From: Acidobacteriota bacterium
Lineage (GTDB): Bacteria > Acidobacteriota > Vicinamibacteria > Vicinamibacterales > UBA2999
DNA: 64,000 bases
Reading direction: 5' to 3'
Assembly: GCA_020851565.1 (NCBI GenBank)
Contig: JADZCN010000113.1
Coordinates: forward strand, 62,001 to 126,000
The notes below the pieces were generated by a model. The model did no database searches. It saw nothing but the letters and a program-made list of their open reading frames with translations, and was not told the origin of the DNA. This document shows positions 24,306 through 32,497 of this stretch, in pieces. Numbering within the stretch: position 1 is the first letter of the stretch; each line of letters opens with the position of its first letter. The position numbers were made by a program, and so were the translations under genes.

Positions 24306-25427
24306 GTGCGGATCCTCCATCTGACGACCTTCCTCCAGGGCGGAGCGGGGCTGGCCATCACCTCGCTGGCCGCGTCGCAGGCGTGTGACGGGCACGACGT
24401 CACGGTCGTGACGTCCCGCACGGAGGTGCCGGGGTACGGCAACTACCCTGCGTATCTCGAGACCCTCATCGACTCGCGGGTGCGGGTGAGGCAGGTCGAC
24501 TCGCTGTTCGACCGACGTCCCGAGGCGCACGCGCCCGTCGAACGCTGCATCGACGAACTGGGCGGCGCGGGCGCGTTCGACGTCCTGCACGCGCACGCCG
24601 CGGTGCCCGGCGCGCTGGCGCGCGACGCGGTGTCGCGGGCTGACCGGCGCGTGCCCGTGCTGCAGACCATGCACGGATGGGGCACCGCGAAGGATGCGTC
24701 ACAGACCGCGCACGACGTGCAGGTGATGAACACGGTGGATCGCCTGGTCGTGCCGGCGCGCACCTCCGCTGCACTTCTTCAATCGCTGGGCGTCGAGCCG
24801 CGGCACATCGCCGTCGTGCCGTACGGCGTTGCGCCTGCGCCGCCGGCCGGCGAGATCGATGCGCACCTCCAGCGCATGCACCAGTGGCGCCGGCGCGGGG
24901 CCCTGGTGGCCTGCTGCATCGGCACCGTGTGCGAGCGCAAGAACCAGATGCTGCTCGTCGAGGCCCTGGCGCTGGTGCCGCCCGAGCTGCAGGTCCAGGC
25001 GGTCTTCGTCGGTGACGGGCCGGCGGACGTGCTGCACGACCTGGCGCGGGAGCTCGGGGTGGACGATCGCGTGCACGTCCTCGGGTACCAGCCCGATGCG
25101 CGGCGCTATCTCGGCGAATCGCAGCTGCTGGTGCTCCCGTCGCGCAGCGAGGGCCAGCCGCTCGCGGTGCTGGAGGCCTTCTGTGACGGGGTCCCGGTCC
25201 TCGCCAGCCGCATCCCCGAGCTGGCCGAGCTCGTGGACGAGGGCCGAACAGGCTGGCTGTTCGAACCCGACGACGCCGGCGCGCTCGCGGCGGCACTGTC
25301 ACGGGCCGCGCAGTCGCCGGACCAGCTGCGTGCGCTGGCCGATGCCGCGCAGGCGAGCTACCGCGACCGGTTCACCATCGAGCGCATGGTGGCCAATTAC
25401 ATGCACGAATACGCGAGGGCTTCATGA
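24306..25427 (+). CDS. Family 4 glycosyltransferase
   Basis: GT-B glycosyltransferase, 373 residues from the GTG at 24306, which has AGGAGGG upstream; longer ORFs in the frame are shadows of the dehydratase. N-terminal ILHLTTFLQGGAGLAITSLA acceptor domain; donor-site signature LLVLPSRSEGQPLAVLEAFC (E-x7-E type) and GVPVLAS. Probably adds a sugar during flagellin or surface-glycan assembly; acceptor unknown. Confidence 0.88.
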   Translation: MRILHLTTFLQGGAGLAITSLAASQACDGHDVTVVTSRTEVPGYGNYPAYLETLIDSRVRVRQVDSLFDRRPEAHAPVERCIDELGGAGAFDVLHAHAAVPGALARDAVSRADRRVPVLQTMHGWGTAKDASQTAHDVQVMNTVDRLVVPARTSAALLQSLGVEPRHIAVVPYGVAPAPPAGEIDAHLQRMHQWRRRGALVACCIGTVCERKNQMLLVEALALVPPELQVQAVFVGDGPADVLHDLARELGVDDRVHVLGYQPDARRYLGESQLLVLPSRSEGQPLAVLEAFCDGVPVLASRIPELAELVDEGRTGWLFEPDDAGALAAALSRAAQSPDQLRALADAAQASYRDRFTIERMVANYMHEYARAS

Positions 25428-26332
25428 TCACCGACACGTCCACGAACCGCTATGCCGACGACTGGAACGCCTACAGTGCGGCCTGGGACGGGCAGTACGG
25501 CAGCCGGTACCGCCACCTCGGCGACGAGTGGTGCGACGACGGGACCGCCGAGCGTGCGCACGAACGCCGTGTGATGGGCCTGGTCGAGCCGTGGCTCCGG
25601 CCCGACACACGCGCGCTGGAGATCGGCCCGGGCGGCGGCAAGTGGACGGTGCGCCTCGCGCCTCGCGTCCACGCGCTGATCGCCTTCGACGTGGCCGAGG
25701 CCATGCTCGACCGCACGCAGCGGCGCTGCCGGGCCGAGGGCCTGTCGAACGTCTCGTTCGTGCTCGGCGACGGCAACGGCCTCGCGCGCGTCGCGGATGC
25801 ATCGATCGACCTGGCGTTCAGCTACGACGTGTTCGTGCACATCGCGCTCGAGGACACCGTGGTCTACATCGACGACCTGCTGCGCGTGCTGGCACCCGAC
25901 GGCGTGGCCATCGTGCACCACGCCGTCGCCGAGACCGCCGCGTCCTGGGATCGCATCGAGTCGCACAACGACTGGTACCGCGACCGCTCTCACACGCTGG
26001 GGCAGTACTACTACCATTCCCGCGAGGGCCTCCGGCGGGCCTACGAGCGTGCCGGCTTCGAGATCGTGGAGACGTGGGACTCGTACTGCACGTCGGTCTT
26101 CACCGTCCGCAAGCGGGCCGACTCGATGGTCCCGCGCATGGAGCGGGCGCTGCGGCAGGCTGCCGTGGCTGCCACGCCCGAGGCACTCGCCGCCGCCGCC
26201 GAGGACGTCGCGCGCGCTCTGGACGACGCCCGGGAACGGCTGGCGCCGCTCGTCGACTCGCTCGCGGGCACCACGCCCGGCCTGAAGCGCTACGCGATCC
26301 TGCAGCGGATGCGCCGGCTGGTCCGCGGCTGA
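25424..26332 (+). CDS. Class I SAM-dependent methyltransferase
   Basis: 302 residues. Motif I LEIGPGGGKWTVRL, acidic post-I residue IAFDVAEAMLDR, motif for adenine VLGDGNGLARV and IDLAFSYDVFVHIA. N-terminal segment DDWNAYSAAWDGQYGSRY is seen in sugar or small-molecule methyltransferases near glycosyltransferases. The last 70 residues are helical. Last gene of the plus-strand operon; probably methylates the glycan, though protein targets are possible. Confidence 0.85.
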   Translation: MITDTSTNRYADDWNAYSAAWDGQYGSRYRHLGDEWCDDGTAERAHERRVMGLVEPWLRPDTRALEIGPGGGKWTVRLAPRVHALIAFDVAEAMLDRTQRRCRAEGLSNVSFVLGDGNGLARVADASIDLAFSYDVFVHIALEDTVVYIDDLLRVLAPDGVAIVHHAVAETAASWDRIESHNDWYRDRSHTLGQYYYHSREGLRRAYERAGFEIVETWDSYCTSVFTVRKRADSMVPRMERALRQAAVAATPEALAAAAEDVARALDDARERLAPLVDSLAGTTPGLKRYAILQRMRRLVRG

Positions 26333-26340
26333 GAGCTCTC

Positions 26341-26365
26341 CCGCGTCCGGCGCCGGGTGACGCGG
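26341..26365. terminator. Bidirectional hairpin between convergent operons
   Basis: CCGCGTC and GACGCGG form a 7-bp GC stem around an 11-base loop in the 39-base gap between the methyltransferase and HDOD stops. No T-run. Confidence 0.45.
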
Positions 26366-26371
26366 TGCGGG

Positions 26372-27241
26372 TCAGCGCAGCTCCGGCTCGAAAGCCCGCA
26401 GCGCGTCCACGGCCTCCTTCGTCGCCAGGCAGATGCGGCCGAACGACTCGAACGTGAGGCCCAGCCGGCGGTGACATGAGGCGTCCACGGTGAAGTTGAG
26501 GCCCTCGGCGCCGAGGCCGGTGCCGACCGTCTTGGCCACGAGATTGGCCAGCACCACGGCATCGAGCACGGGCGACGACCCGGCGAGGTCGCGGTCGTGA
26601 TGGTGCCGGATCGCGAAGGCCACGTCGGCCGGGAAACTCCAGTGCTCGGCGATGGCGGCACCGATGAGCGTGTGATCGAAGCCGAAGAGCTGCCGCTCGG
26701 CCTCGGTGTAGGTCACGCCCTGCTCCCGCGCGTGCGCGACGAGCGTGCCGGCGTCCACCTTGAGGTAGCGGGCGACGATCAGCTTGCCGATGTCGTGCAG
26801 CAGCGCCCCGAGGTCGGCCACCGGGTCCACGCGCAGGGCGGGACGCTCGGCCCTGAGCGCGCGCACCGCGCACTGGCTGGCCGCGCCGTGCAGCCACAGG
26901 TCGTGCTCGCCCAGCCCATAGGCTGTCGCCGAGGTCAGCAGCTTGCGCAGGTGCCCGTCGAGCAGGACGTCGAGCACGGTCACGGTGCCGAGGCGCAGCA
27001 GCGCCTCGACCAGGCTCCGGGGCGGCGAGCCCGTAAAGCGCGCCGTGCTGGCGCGCTTCAGGATGCTCGCGACCAGCGCGTGGTCGTGCTCCATCACCGA
27101 CGCGATGCTCGACAGCGACTCGTCGCCGCCGCGCAGCATGGCGACGAGCCTCCCGGCGGTGGCCGGCAGCGGATCGAGGTGGGTGATGCCGCGGACGATG
27201 TCGGCCGGCAGCATCTGGCGGAGCGAAGGTGCAAGGCTCAT
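26372..27241 (-). CDS. HDOD domain protein
   Basis: HDOD domains are HD-related signalling modules often found with chemotaxis genes. 289 residues: LDPLPATAGRLVAMLRGGDE, SIASVMEHDHALVASILKRA, an HD remnant ADLGALLHDIGKLIVARYLK and HHHDRDL. HD and a following histidine cluster are kept, so residual metal binding is possible. Overlaps cheD (ATGA). Last gene of the cheA-cheR-receiver-cheX-cheB-cheD operon. Specific partner unknown. Confidence 0.85.
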   Translation of the reverse strand: MSLAPSLRQMLPADIVRGITHLDPLPATAGRLVAMLRGGDESLSSIASVMEHDHALVASILKRASTARFTGSPPRSLVEALLRLGTVTVLDVLLDGHLRKLLTSATAYGLGEHDLWLHGAASQCAVRALRAERPALRVDPVADLGALLHDIGKLIVARYLKVDAGTLVAHAREQGVTYTEAERQLFGFDHTLIGAAIAEHWSFPADVAFAIRHHHDRDLAGSSPVLDAVVLANLVAKTVGTGLGAEGLNFTVDASCHRRLGLTFESFGRICLATKEAVDALRAFEPELR

Positions 27242-27792
27242 AGGCTGGCCACCACGTCACGCGCCGACGTGACCTCGACGACACCGTCCGACGCGCGCAG
27301 CGCGACGCTTCGCGGGATGGTCCCGCCCGTCGCCTCCCCGTTCACCAGCACGCCGTTCTGCCACAGGATCTGGCGTGCGACGAGCAGGTTCCGCTTGCCC
27401 ACGTTGAGCGCGGCCACGCCCTGCATGCCCGCCACCTCGGCACCGCCGACCAGGCGCACATGGCACCGCTTCTTCTCGATCCCGCTGGCATACGCCGTCT
27501 GGAACAGCAGCGGGATGCCGGTGTCGGCAAAGGTGGCCGGCTGCTTCCTCGCGCGCTCGGGGTTGATCTTCGATTCGGGCAGCAGGAAGTGCAGCAGCCC
27601 GCCGACCCGCACGACGGGGTCCCAGATGCACACCGCGATGCAGCTGCCGAGCGCGTGCGTGACGATGACGTCATCGGGCGAGGAGGAGACGGCGAACTCG
27701 CCGATGCCGACCACGATGCGCCCGCCGGCGGCGGCGCCGCGCGGAGGGACGGCAGTCGACCCGACGACCAGGCTCGGTACGGGGGAAGCCAT
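27238..27792 (-). CDS. cheD: Chemoreceptor glutamine deamidase CheD
   Basis: Deamidates glutamines of MCPs and interacts with CheC-class phosphatases. 184 residues. Catalytic Cys in VTHALGSCIAVCIWDP, catalytic His in GGLLHFLLPES and Thr in the following FADTGIPLL region are all present. The N-terminal 25 residues are a variable extension. Sits between cheB and an HDOD gene. Confidence 0.96.
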   Translation of the reverse strand: MASPVPSLVVGSTAVPPRGAAAGGRIVVGIGEFAVSSSPDDVIVTHALGSCIAVCIWDPVVRVGGLLHFLLPESKINPERARKQPATFADTGIPLLFQTAYASGIEKKRCHVRLVGGAEVAGMQGVAALNVGKRNLLVARQILWQNGVLVNGEATGGTIPRSVALRASDGVVEVTSARDVVASL

Positions 27793-27798
27793 GGTGTA

Positions 27799-28872
27799 TC
27801 AGCTCGCGCGTCGCGCGCGCGAGAGACGATCGAAGCACTCGAAGATGAGCGCCGGCATGCCCAGCAGGGACGAGACGTGCGCGGCGCCGCCCCGGGCGAT
27901 GGCTTCCTTCGGCATCCCGAACACCACGCAGGACTCCTCCGCCTCGGCGATGGTCTCCGCTCCGGCTCGCCGCAGCGCCACCATGCCGTCGGCGCCGTCG
28001 GTGCCCATGCCCGTCAGCAGCAGCGCCACCACGGGCAGGCCGTGGATGCGGGCGACCGATTGGAACATGACGTCCACCGACGGCCGCTGGTAGTGCACCG
28101 CCGGATCCTGGTTCAGGCGCGTCAGCAGGCGGACGCCGTGCGCCTCGACGGTCATGTGATGGTCCCCCGGCGCGACGTACGCCACGCCGCGCTCGAGCGC
28201 CTCGCCGCCTGCGGCTTCGACGACCCGCATCCGGCAGACGCCGCTCAGCCGGTCCGCGAACGCCCTCGTGAAGCCGGCCGGCATGTGCTGTGTGATCACG
28301 ATCGGCGGCATGTCGGCCGGCAGCCGCGTGAGCACCGCCTCGATGGCCTGCGTGCCGCCGGTGGACGCACCGATGGCGATCACGCCGCGGCCCTTCACCG
28401 TGCGCACGGCCGGTTCGGCTGCGGGGACCCCCTCCGCGGCGGCCCGACGGTCGGCGAACCGGATGGGGCTGCCGCCGCGCAGCAGGCGGATGCGCTCGGC
28501 CACGCGGTCGGCCACCTGGCCGACGGCGTGCGGTCCGCCCGGCTTGCCGATGACGTCGATGGCCCCGATGCGGAGCGCCTCGATGCTGGCGGCCGACCCC
28601 TGCTGCGTGAGCGAGCTCACGATGATGGCCGGCACGGGGTAGTGCGCCATCAGCTTCTTCAGGAAGCTGAGGCCGTCCATCCGGGGCATCTCGATGTCCA
28701 GCGTGATCACGTCGGGCTTGTACTGCAGGATCATGTCGCGCGCGATGAACGGATCCGCGGCGCCGCCCACGACCTCGATGTCGGGATGCCTGCGGAGGGC
28801 ATCGCCCAGCAGCTTGCGGACGACGGCCGAGTCGTCCACGAGCAGCACGCGCGTTCTCGGAGCGGCGGCCAT
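27799..28872 (-). CDS. cheB: Chemotaxis methylesterase/receiver CheB
   Basis: Response-regulated protein-glutamate methylesterase acting on MCPs. N-terminal receiver with VLLVDDSAVVRKLLGDALRR and the phospho-Asp in VITLDIEMPRMDGLSFL; C-terminal esterase with catalytic Ser in GASTGGTQAIE, His in VITQHMPAGFT and Asp in LTGMGTDGADGM. 357 residues, standard length. One base separates it from the cheX-like gene. Confidence 0.97.
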   Translation of the reverse strand: MAAAPRTRVLLVDDSAVVRKLLGDALRRHPDIEVVGGAADPFIARDMILQYKPDVITLDIEMPRMDGLSFLKKLMAHYPVPAIIVSSLTQQGSAASIEALRIGAIDVIGKPGGPHAVGQVADRVAERIRLLRGGSPIRFADRRAAAEGVPAAEPAVRTVKGRGVIAIGASTGGTQAIEAVLTRLPADMPPIVITQHMPAGFTRAFADRLSGVCRMRVVEAAGGEALERGVAYVAPGDHHMTVEAHGVRLLTRLNQDPAVHYQRPSVDVMFQSVARIHGLPVVALLLTGMGTDGADGMVALRRAGAETIAEAEESCVVFGMPKEAIARGGAAHVSSLLGMPALIFECFDRLSRARRAS

Positions 28873-28873
28873 C

Positions 28874-29386
28874 TCAGCTCCGCCCGGCGGGATCGGTGGG
28901 CGACAGCGCCAGCCGGATCGGCGCGTCGTTCAGCGTCATGCCGGCGCTCGCGCCCGCGCCCGTCGCGCCCTCGGGGCGCACCGCGGTGGACACCACGGGC
29001 GCGCGCAGGTCGAAGCGTTCGCTCCGGTACGAGTGGGTGAGCCACGCGCCGCACGCCATGTTGGCGAGCTCGCCCGTGAAGTCGCGCACCTGATCGGCCG
29101 CGAGATCCTCGGCCGCGAGCCCCGAGAACGACGCGCAGAGGTCCACGGCCAGGGCCTCGGGCAGAGACAGGGTCGCGATGCCCTCGAACGGCCCGACGAA
29201 GGCCACTGACGCCGACAGCCAGGGCTCTCCGGCGTCGCGCGCGGCCAGCAGCGCTTCGAACCTCGCCGCGTCGCAGGGCTCGGCCCAGGCGAACAGGCTG
29301 CCTTCGGCGACGCGCACGAGGGCGTCGCCGAGGGCGGCCAGGGCGTCACCGCCCGGCAGGTGCTGGAGTGAGATTGGAGAGGACAT
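28874..29386 (-). CDS. cheX: CheX/CheC-like chemotaxis phosphatase
   Basis: Probably dephosphorylates CheY-P. 170 residues; the helix DFTGELANMACGAW carries the E-x2-N active-site motif of CheC/CheX/FliY phosphatases once, as in CheX. The rest is alpha/beta with strands such as GIATLSLPE. Its start lies 41 bases inside the 3' end of the receiver gene. CheD often pairs with CheC-class proteins, so regulation between the two is possible. Confidence 0.8.
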   Translation of the reverse strand: MSSPISLQHLPGGDALAALGDALVRVAEGSLFAWAEPCDAARFEALLAARDAGEPWLSASVAFVGPFEGIATLSLPEALAVDLCASFSGLAAEDLAADQVRDFTGELANMACGAWLTHSYRSERFDLRAPVVSTAVRPEGATGAGASAGMTLNDAPIRLALSPTDPAGRS

Positions 29387-29768
29387 CGCGCATCACCTCG
29401 GGCCGGAAGGGTTTCTCGACATACATCCGCACGTTCAGGTCCGCCGCCTCCATCCGCCGCGAGTCGGATCCGTCGGTCGAGATGACGATGCGGACGACGT
29501 CGCGCCACTCCTCCCGGTCCTGCATGGCGCGCAGCAGCTCCGTGCCGGTCATCACCGGCATGTTGATGTCGGTGAAGACGAACTGCACCGGGTGGCGATC
29601 CAGGACGCCGAGCGCCTCCTGGCCGTTCGCCGCCTCGAAGATGGTGCCGACGGGGACGCCGGCCAGTGCCGCCACGCGCTTGATCATCGCCCGCATGGTG
29701 GCCGAGTCGTCCACGATCAGGATGTTCGGCGCCGCTTCCGGCGCGGCCTCAGCAGACACGGGCTCCAC
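29346..29768 (-). CDS. cheY: Single-domain response regulator (CheY-like)
   Basis: Receiver domain with all key residues: ILIVDDSATMRAMIKRV (acidic pair), phospho-Asp in FVFTDINMPVMTG, Thr/Ser in IVISTDGS, Lys in VEKPFRPEVM. I prefer the GTG at 29768, which has AGGAGA seven bases upstream; an ATG at 29801 overlapping the cheR stop would add 11 residues. About 16 extra N-terminal residues precede the fold. Between cheR and cheX-like, so likely the phosphatase's substrate. Confidence 0.9.
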   Translation of the reverse strand: MEPVSAEAAPEAAPNILIVDDSATMRAMIKRVAALAGVPVGTIFEAANGQEALGVLDRHPVQFVFTDINMPVMTGTELLRAMQDREEWRDVVRIVISTDGSDSRRMEAADLNVRMYVEKPFRPEVMRDVLSNLTPAPAGR

Positions 29769-29797
29769 GTCACACTCTCCTGGTTGCGCCCGGCGCG

Positions 29798-30643
29798 TCA
29801 TGCGCGGGGCCGCCGAAACACCGCGGGCACGACCGGCTGCAGTCCGTGCCTGAGGCCGTTGAGACTCTCCGAGTGCGCGATGAAGAGGTAGCCGCCGGGC
29901 TCGAGATGGCGCTCGAGCATCGTGATCACCCGCTGCTGCACCGCCTTGTCGAAGTAGATCATCACGTTGCGGCAGAAGATGAAGTCGAAGCGCCGATCGA
30001 GCGACGCGATCTCGAGCAGGTTCATCTGCCGGAACTCCACGAGACTCCGTACCCGGGCCTGCACCCGCGCCAGGCCGGCCTGCGCCCCCAGGCCCTTCTC
30101 GAAATAGGCGCGCAGGAGCGGCTGCGGCACGTCGCCGACCCGCTCCATCCGGTAGACGCCGCCGCGCGCGGTGGCCAGGGCCTTGGTCGAGATGTCCGAG
30201 GCCAGCAGGCGCACGCGGCTGCAGCCCGCCTCGAGCAGCGACATCAGGATGGTGTAGGGCTCCTCGCCCGTCGAGCACGCGGCGCTCCAGCCGTCGAGGC
30301 CGGTGGTGCGCGCCTTCTCGGCCATCTCCGCCAGCACCGGCCCGGTGAGGAACGTGAAGTGCTGCGGCTCGCGGAAGAAGTGCGTGTGGTTGGTGGCCAT
30401 CGCGTCGAGCAGCGCCGTCAGCTCCTCGCCGGTGGCGTCGCCGTGTACGTGCTTCAGGTACTGTGAGAAGCTCTTGAAGCCGCCGGCCTTGACGCGCTTC
30501 TGCAGGCGGGCCGTCACCAGCTCGCGCTTGCCGGCGTGCAGCGTGATGCCGCTCTTCTCGTAGACGAGCTGGATGATGGCCGACAGGTCCCGCTCGCTGA
30601 GCGGCGGTGTCTGGTCGATGCCGGGCAGCAGAGGCGCCTCCAT
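29798..30643 (-). CDS. cheR: Chemotaxis methyltransferase CheR
   Basis: S-adenosylmethionine-dependent MCP glutamate methyltransferase. 281 residues: N-terminal helical CheR domain (LSERDLSAIIQLVYEKSGIT), NHTHFFREPQHF, SAM site WSAACSTGEEPYTILM, and FIFCRNVMIYFDKAVQQRVI. One base separates it from cheA. Confidence 0.97.
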   Translation of the reverse strand: MEAPLLPGIDQTPPLSERDLSAIIQLVYEKSGITLHAGKRELVTARLQKRVKAGGFKSFSQYLKHVHGDATGEELTALLDAMATNHTHFFREPQHFTFLTGPVLAEMAEKARTTGLDGWSAACSTGEEPYTILMSLLEAGCSRVRLLASDISTKALATARGGVYRMERVGDVPQPLLRAYFEKGLGAQAGLARVQARVRSLVEFRQMNLLEIASLDRRFDFIFCRNVMIYFDKAVQQRVITMLERHLEPGGYLFIAHSESLNGLRHGLQPVVPAVFRRPRA

Positions 30644-30644
30644 C

Positions 30645-32384
30645 TCATGCCGCCTGCCGCGCCGGGCTCTTGTCCATGACGGCCACCAGGCCCCCGGCGT
30701 CGAGGATGAGGCCGATCCGGCCGTCGCCGAGGATGGCGCCGCCCGCCACGCCGCGCACGCCCTCGAACGCCTCGCCGAGCGACTTGATCACCACCTCCTG
30801 CTTGCCGAGCAGCTCGTCCACCACCAGCGCCACCGGCCGCCCGTTGTCCTCGATGACCACGACCGTGCTGGCCGTGATGTCGCGCGTGCCGCCGTCGACG
30901 GCGAACAGGTCGCCGACGTCGAGGATGGGAATCAGCCGGTCGCGCACCTGCACCATGCAGGGGCGTCCGTGCACCGAGTGCACCTGGCTCCCGGCCGGCC
31001 GCAGCGACTCGCGCACCGCGTGGGTGGGAATCACGAAGCGCCCGTGCCCCACGCGCAGCAGGATGCCGTCGACGATGGCCAGCGTGAGCGGCAGGCGGAT
31101 GGAGAAGGTCGTCCCCTGCCCGCGCGCGGTGTGAATCTCGATGCGGCCCCGGAGGGCCTCGATGTTCCGCCGCACGACGTCCATGCCGACGCCACGGCCC
31201 GAGATCTCGGTGACGGTTTCGGCGGTGGAGAAGCCCGGCTGGAAGATCAGCTGGTGAATCTCCGCGGGCGACAGCGACGTCCCCTCGGCCATCAGCCCCT
31301 GCTTGACGGCCTTGGCGAGGATGCGATCCGTGTCCAGCCCCGCGCCATCGTCGGCGATCTCGATGACGATGTTGCCGGCTTCGTGGAACGCGCTCAGGCG
31401 GATCGATGCCTGGGCAGGCTTGCCGGCGGCGACGCGCGCATCGGCCGGCTCCACGCCGTGATCCACGCTGTTGCGCAGCATGTGCATCAGCGGATCGTGG
31501 ATGTCCTCGACCACGCGGCGATCGAGCTCCGTGTCCTCGCCCTGCAGCGTCAGGTCGATGGGCTTGCCCGATTTCTTGCCCAGGTCCCGGACCAGCCGGA
31601 CCATCTTCTGGAAGGTCTGCCGGATGGGCACCATGCGCATGGACATCGCGTTGCGCTGCAGGTCGCTCGTGATCCGCTTGAGCTGCGAGAGGCGGCGGCC
31701 GAGCCGTTCATCGGTGGACCGCGCGAGCGCGGGATCCTCGGCGAGGATCGACTGGGCGATCACCAGTTCGCCCACCATGTCGATGAGGTTGTCGAGCTTG
31801 CGCGTATCGACCTTTACCGTCCCCTGCGACTCGTCGCGGCGAATGGGCTGACCGGCGCCTGCGGCGTCCCGCTGGGGCACGGCGACGGGGAGCGGCGCTT
31901 CCCGGGCGGGGGCCGCAGCCGGAGCCGCGGCCTGTCCCTCCCCGCCGGCGACCAGCGCATCCACGGCCTCCATCAGCGCATGCCGCCGGGCATGCACGTC
32001 TGTGGCCGCCGCGCCGGCCACCCGCGCGGGCAGCTCCTGGATCATCAGCGTGAGCAGGTCCACCGCCTGCAGCACGACCTCGAACTCATCGGGCCCCATC
32101 ACGTGCCTGCCCGAACGCGCCAGGTCGAGGAGGTTCTCCACCTTGTGTGCCACCTCCTGCACGGAGGTGACCCCGAGCGCCCCGGCGTTGCCCTTGATGG
32201 TATGGAACGGGCGGAAGACGTCGTTGAGCAGCTTGACGTCGCCGGGTGTGGACTCGAGCTGCAGCACGACGCTCTCGATCGTGCCCAGGTGGTCGAGCGC
32301 CTCGGTGACGAACATGCCCGTCACCTCGGGATCGCTGGCCAGGGTGGCCAGTTCGTCCTCCGGGTTCCATGCTGTCGAGTCCAT
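30645..32384 (-). CDS. cheA: Chemotaxis histidine kinase CheA
   Basis: Central chemotaxis kinase, 579 residues from the ATG at 32384. Domains in order: P1 Hpt with phospho-His in FRPFHTIKGNAGALG, an Ala/Pro linker, P3 dimerisation (VKVDTRKLDNLIDMVGELVI), P4 kinase (N-box HMLRNSVDHGVEPADAR, G1 EIADDGAGLD, G2 ISGRGVGMDVVRRNI) and P5 CheW-like domain. P2 is short or absent. The ORF track start at 32453 adds 23 unconserved residues and lies upstream of a possible promoter, so I prefer 32384. Confidence 0.95.
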   Translation of the reverse strand: MDSTAWNPEDELATLASDPEVTGMFVTEALDHLGTIESVVLQLESTPGDVKLLNDVFRPFHTIKGNAGALGVTSVQEVAHKVENLLDLARSGRHVMGPDEFEVVLQAVDLLTLMIQELPARVAGAAATDVHARRHALMEAVDALVAGGEGQAAAPAAAPAREAPLPVAVPQRDAAGAGQPIRRDESQGTVKVDTRKLDNLIDMVGELVIAQSILAEDPALARSTDERLGRRLSQLKRITSDLQRNAMSMRMVPIRQTFQKMVRLVRDLGKKSGKPIDLTLQGEDTELDRRVVEDIHDPLMHMLRNSVDHGVEPADARVAAGKPAQASIRLSAFHEAGNIVIEIADDGAGLDTDRILAKAVKQGLMAEGTSLSPAEIHQLIFQPGFSTAETVTEISGRGVGMDVVRRNIEALRGRIEIHTARGQGTTFSIRLPLTLAIVDGILLRVGHGRFVIPTHAVRESLRPAGSQVHSVHGRPCMVQVRDRLIPILDVGDLFAVDGGTRDITASTVVVIEDNGRPVALVVDELLGKQEVVIKSLGEAFEGVRGVAGGAILGDGRIGLILDAGGLVAVMDKSPARQAA

Positions 32385-32410
32385 GCCAGGTCGTCTCGGT
32401 GCCGTTGGAG

Positions 32411-32438
32411 TAATCGTCAGCCCCGGACGGCTGCTTGA
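32411..32438 (-). promoter_or_regulatory. Possible weak sigma-28-like promoter of cheA
   Basis: TCAA, 16 bases, GACGATTA on the minus strand: one extra spacer base and one core mismatch against the local motif. The predicted leader before the cheA ATG is about 20 bases. Confidence 0.35.
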
Positions 32439-32458
32439 GCCGTGCCGGGGCACCCTGT

Positions 32459-32485
32459 CCCGGCTCGTGTGCGCCGCGAGCCGGG
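32459..32485 (-). terminator. Hairpin after the first MCP
   Basis: CCCGGCTCG and CGAGCCGGG form a perfect 9-bp stem with a 9-base loop, 13 bases beyond the MCP stop. No T-run. It separates the MCP from cheA. Confidence 0.55.
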
Positions 32486-32497
32486 CCGTGCCACCTC

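Noticed and set aside
32385-32453. Upstream cheA start at 32453
   Set aside because: The 23 extra residues are unlike CheA N-termini and the start lies upstream of the possible promoter.
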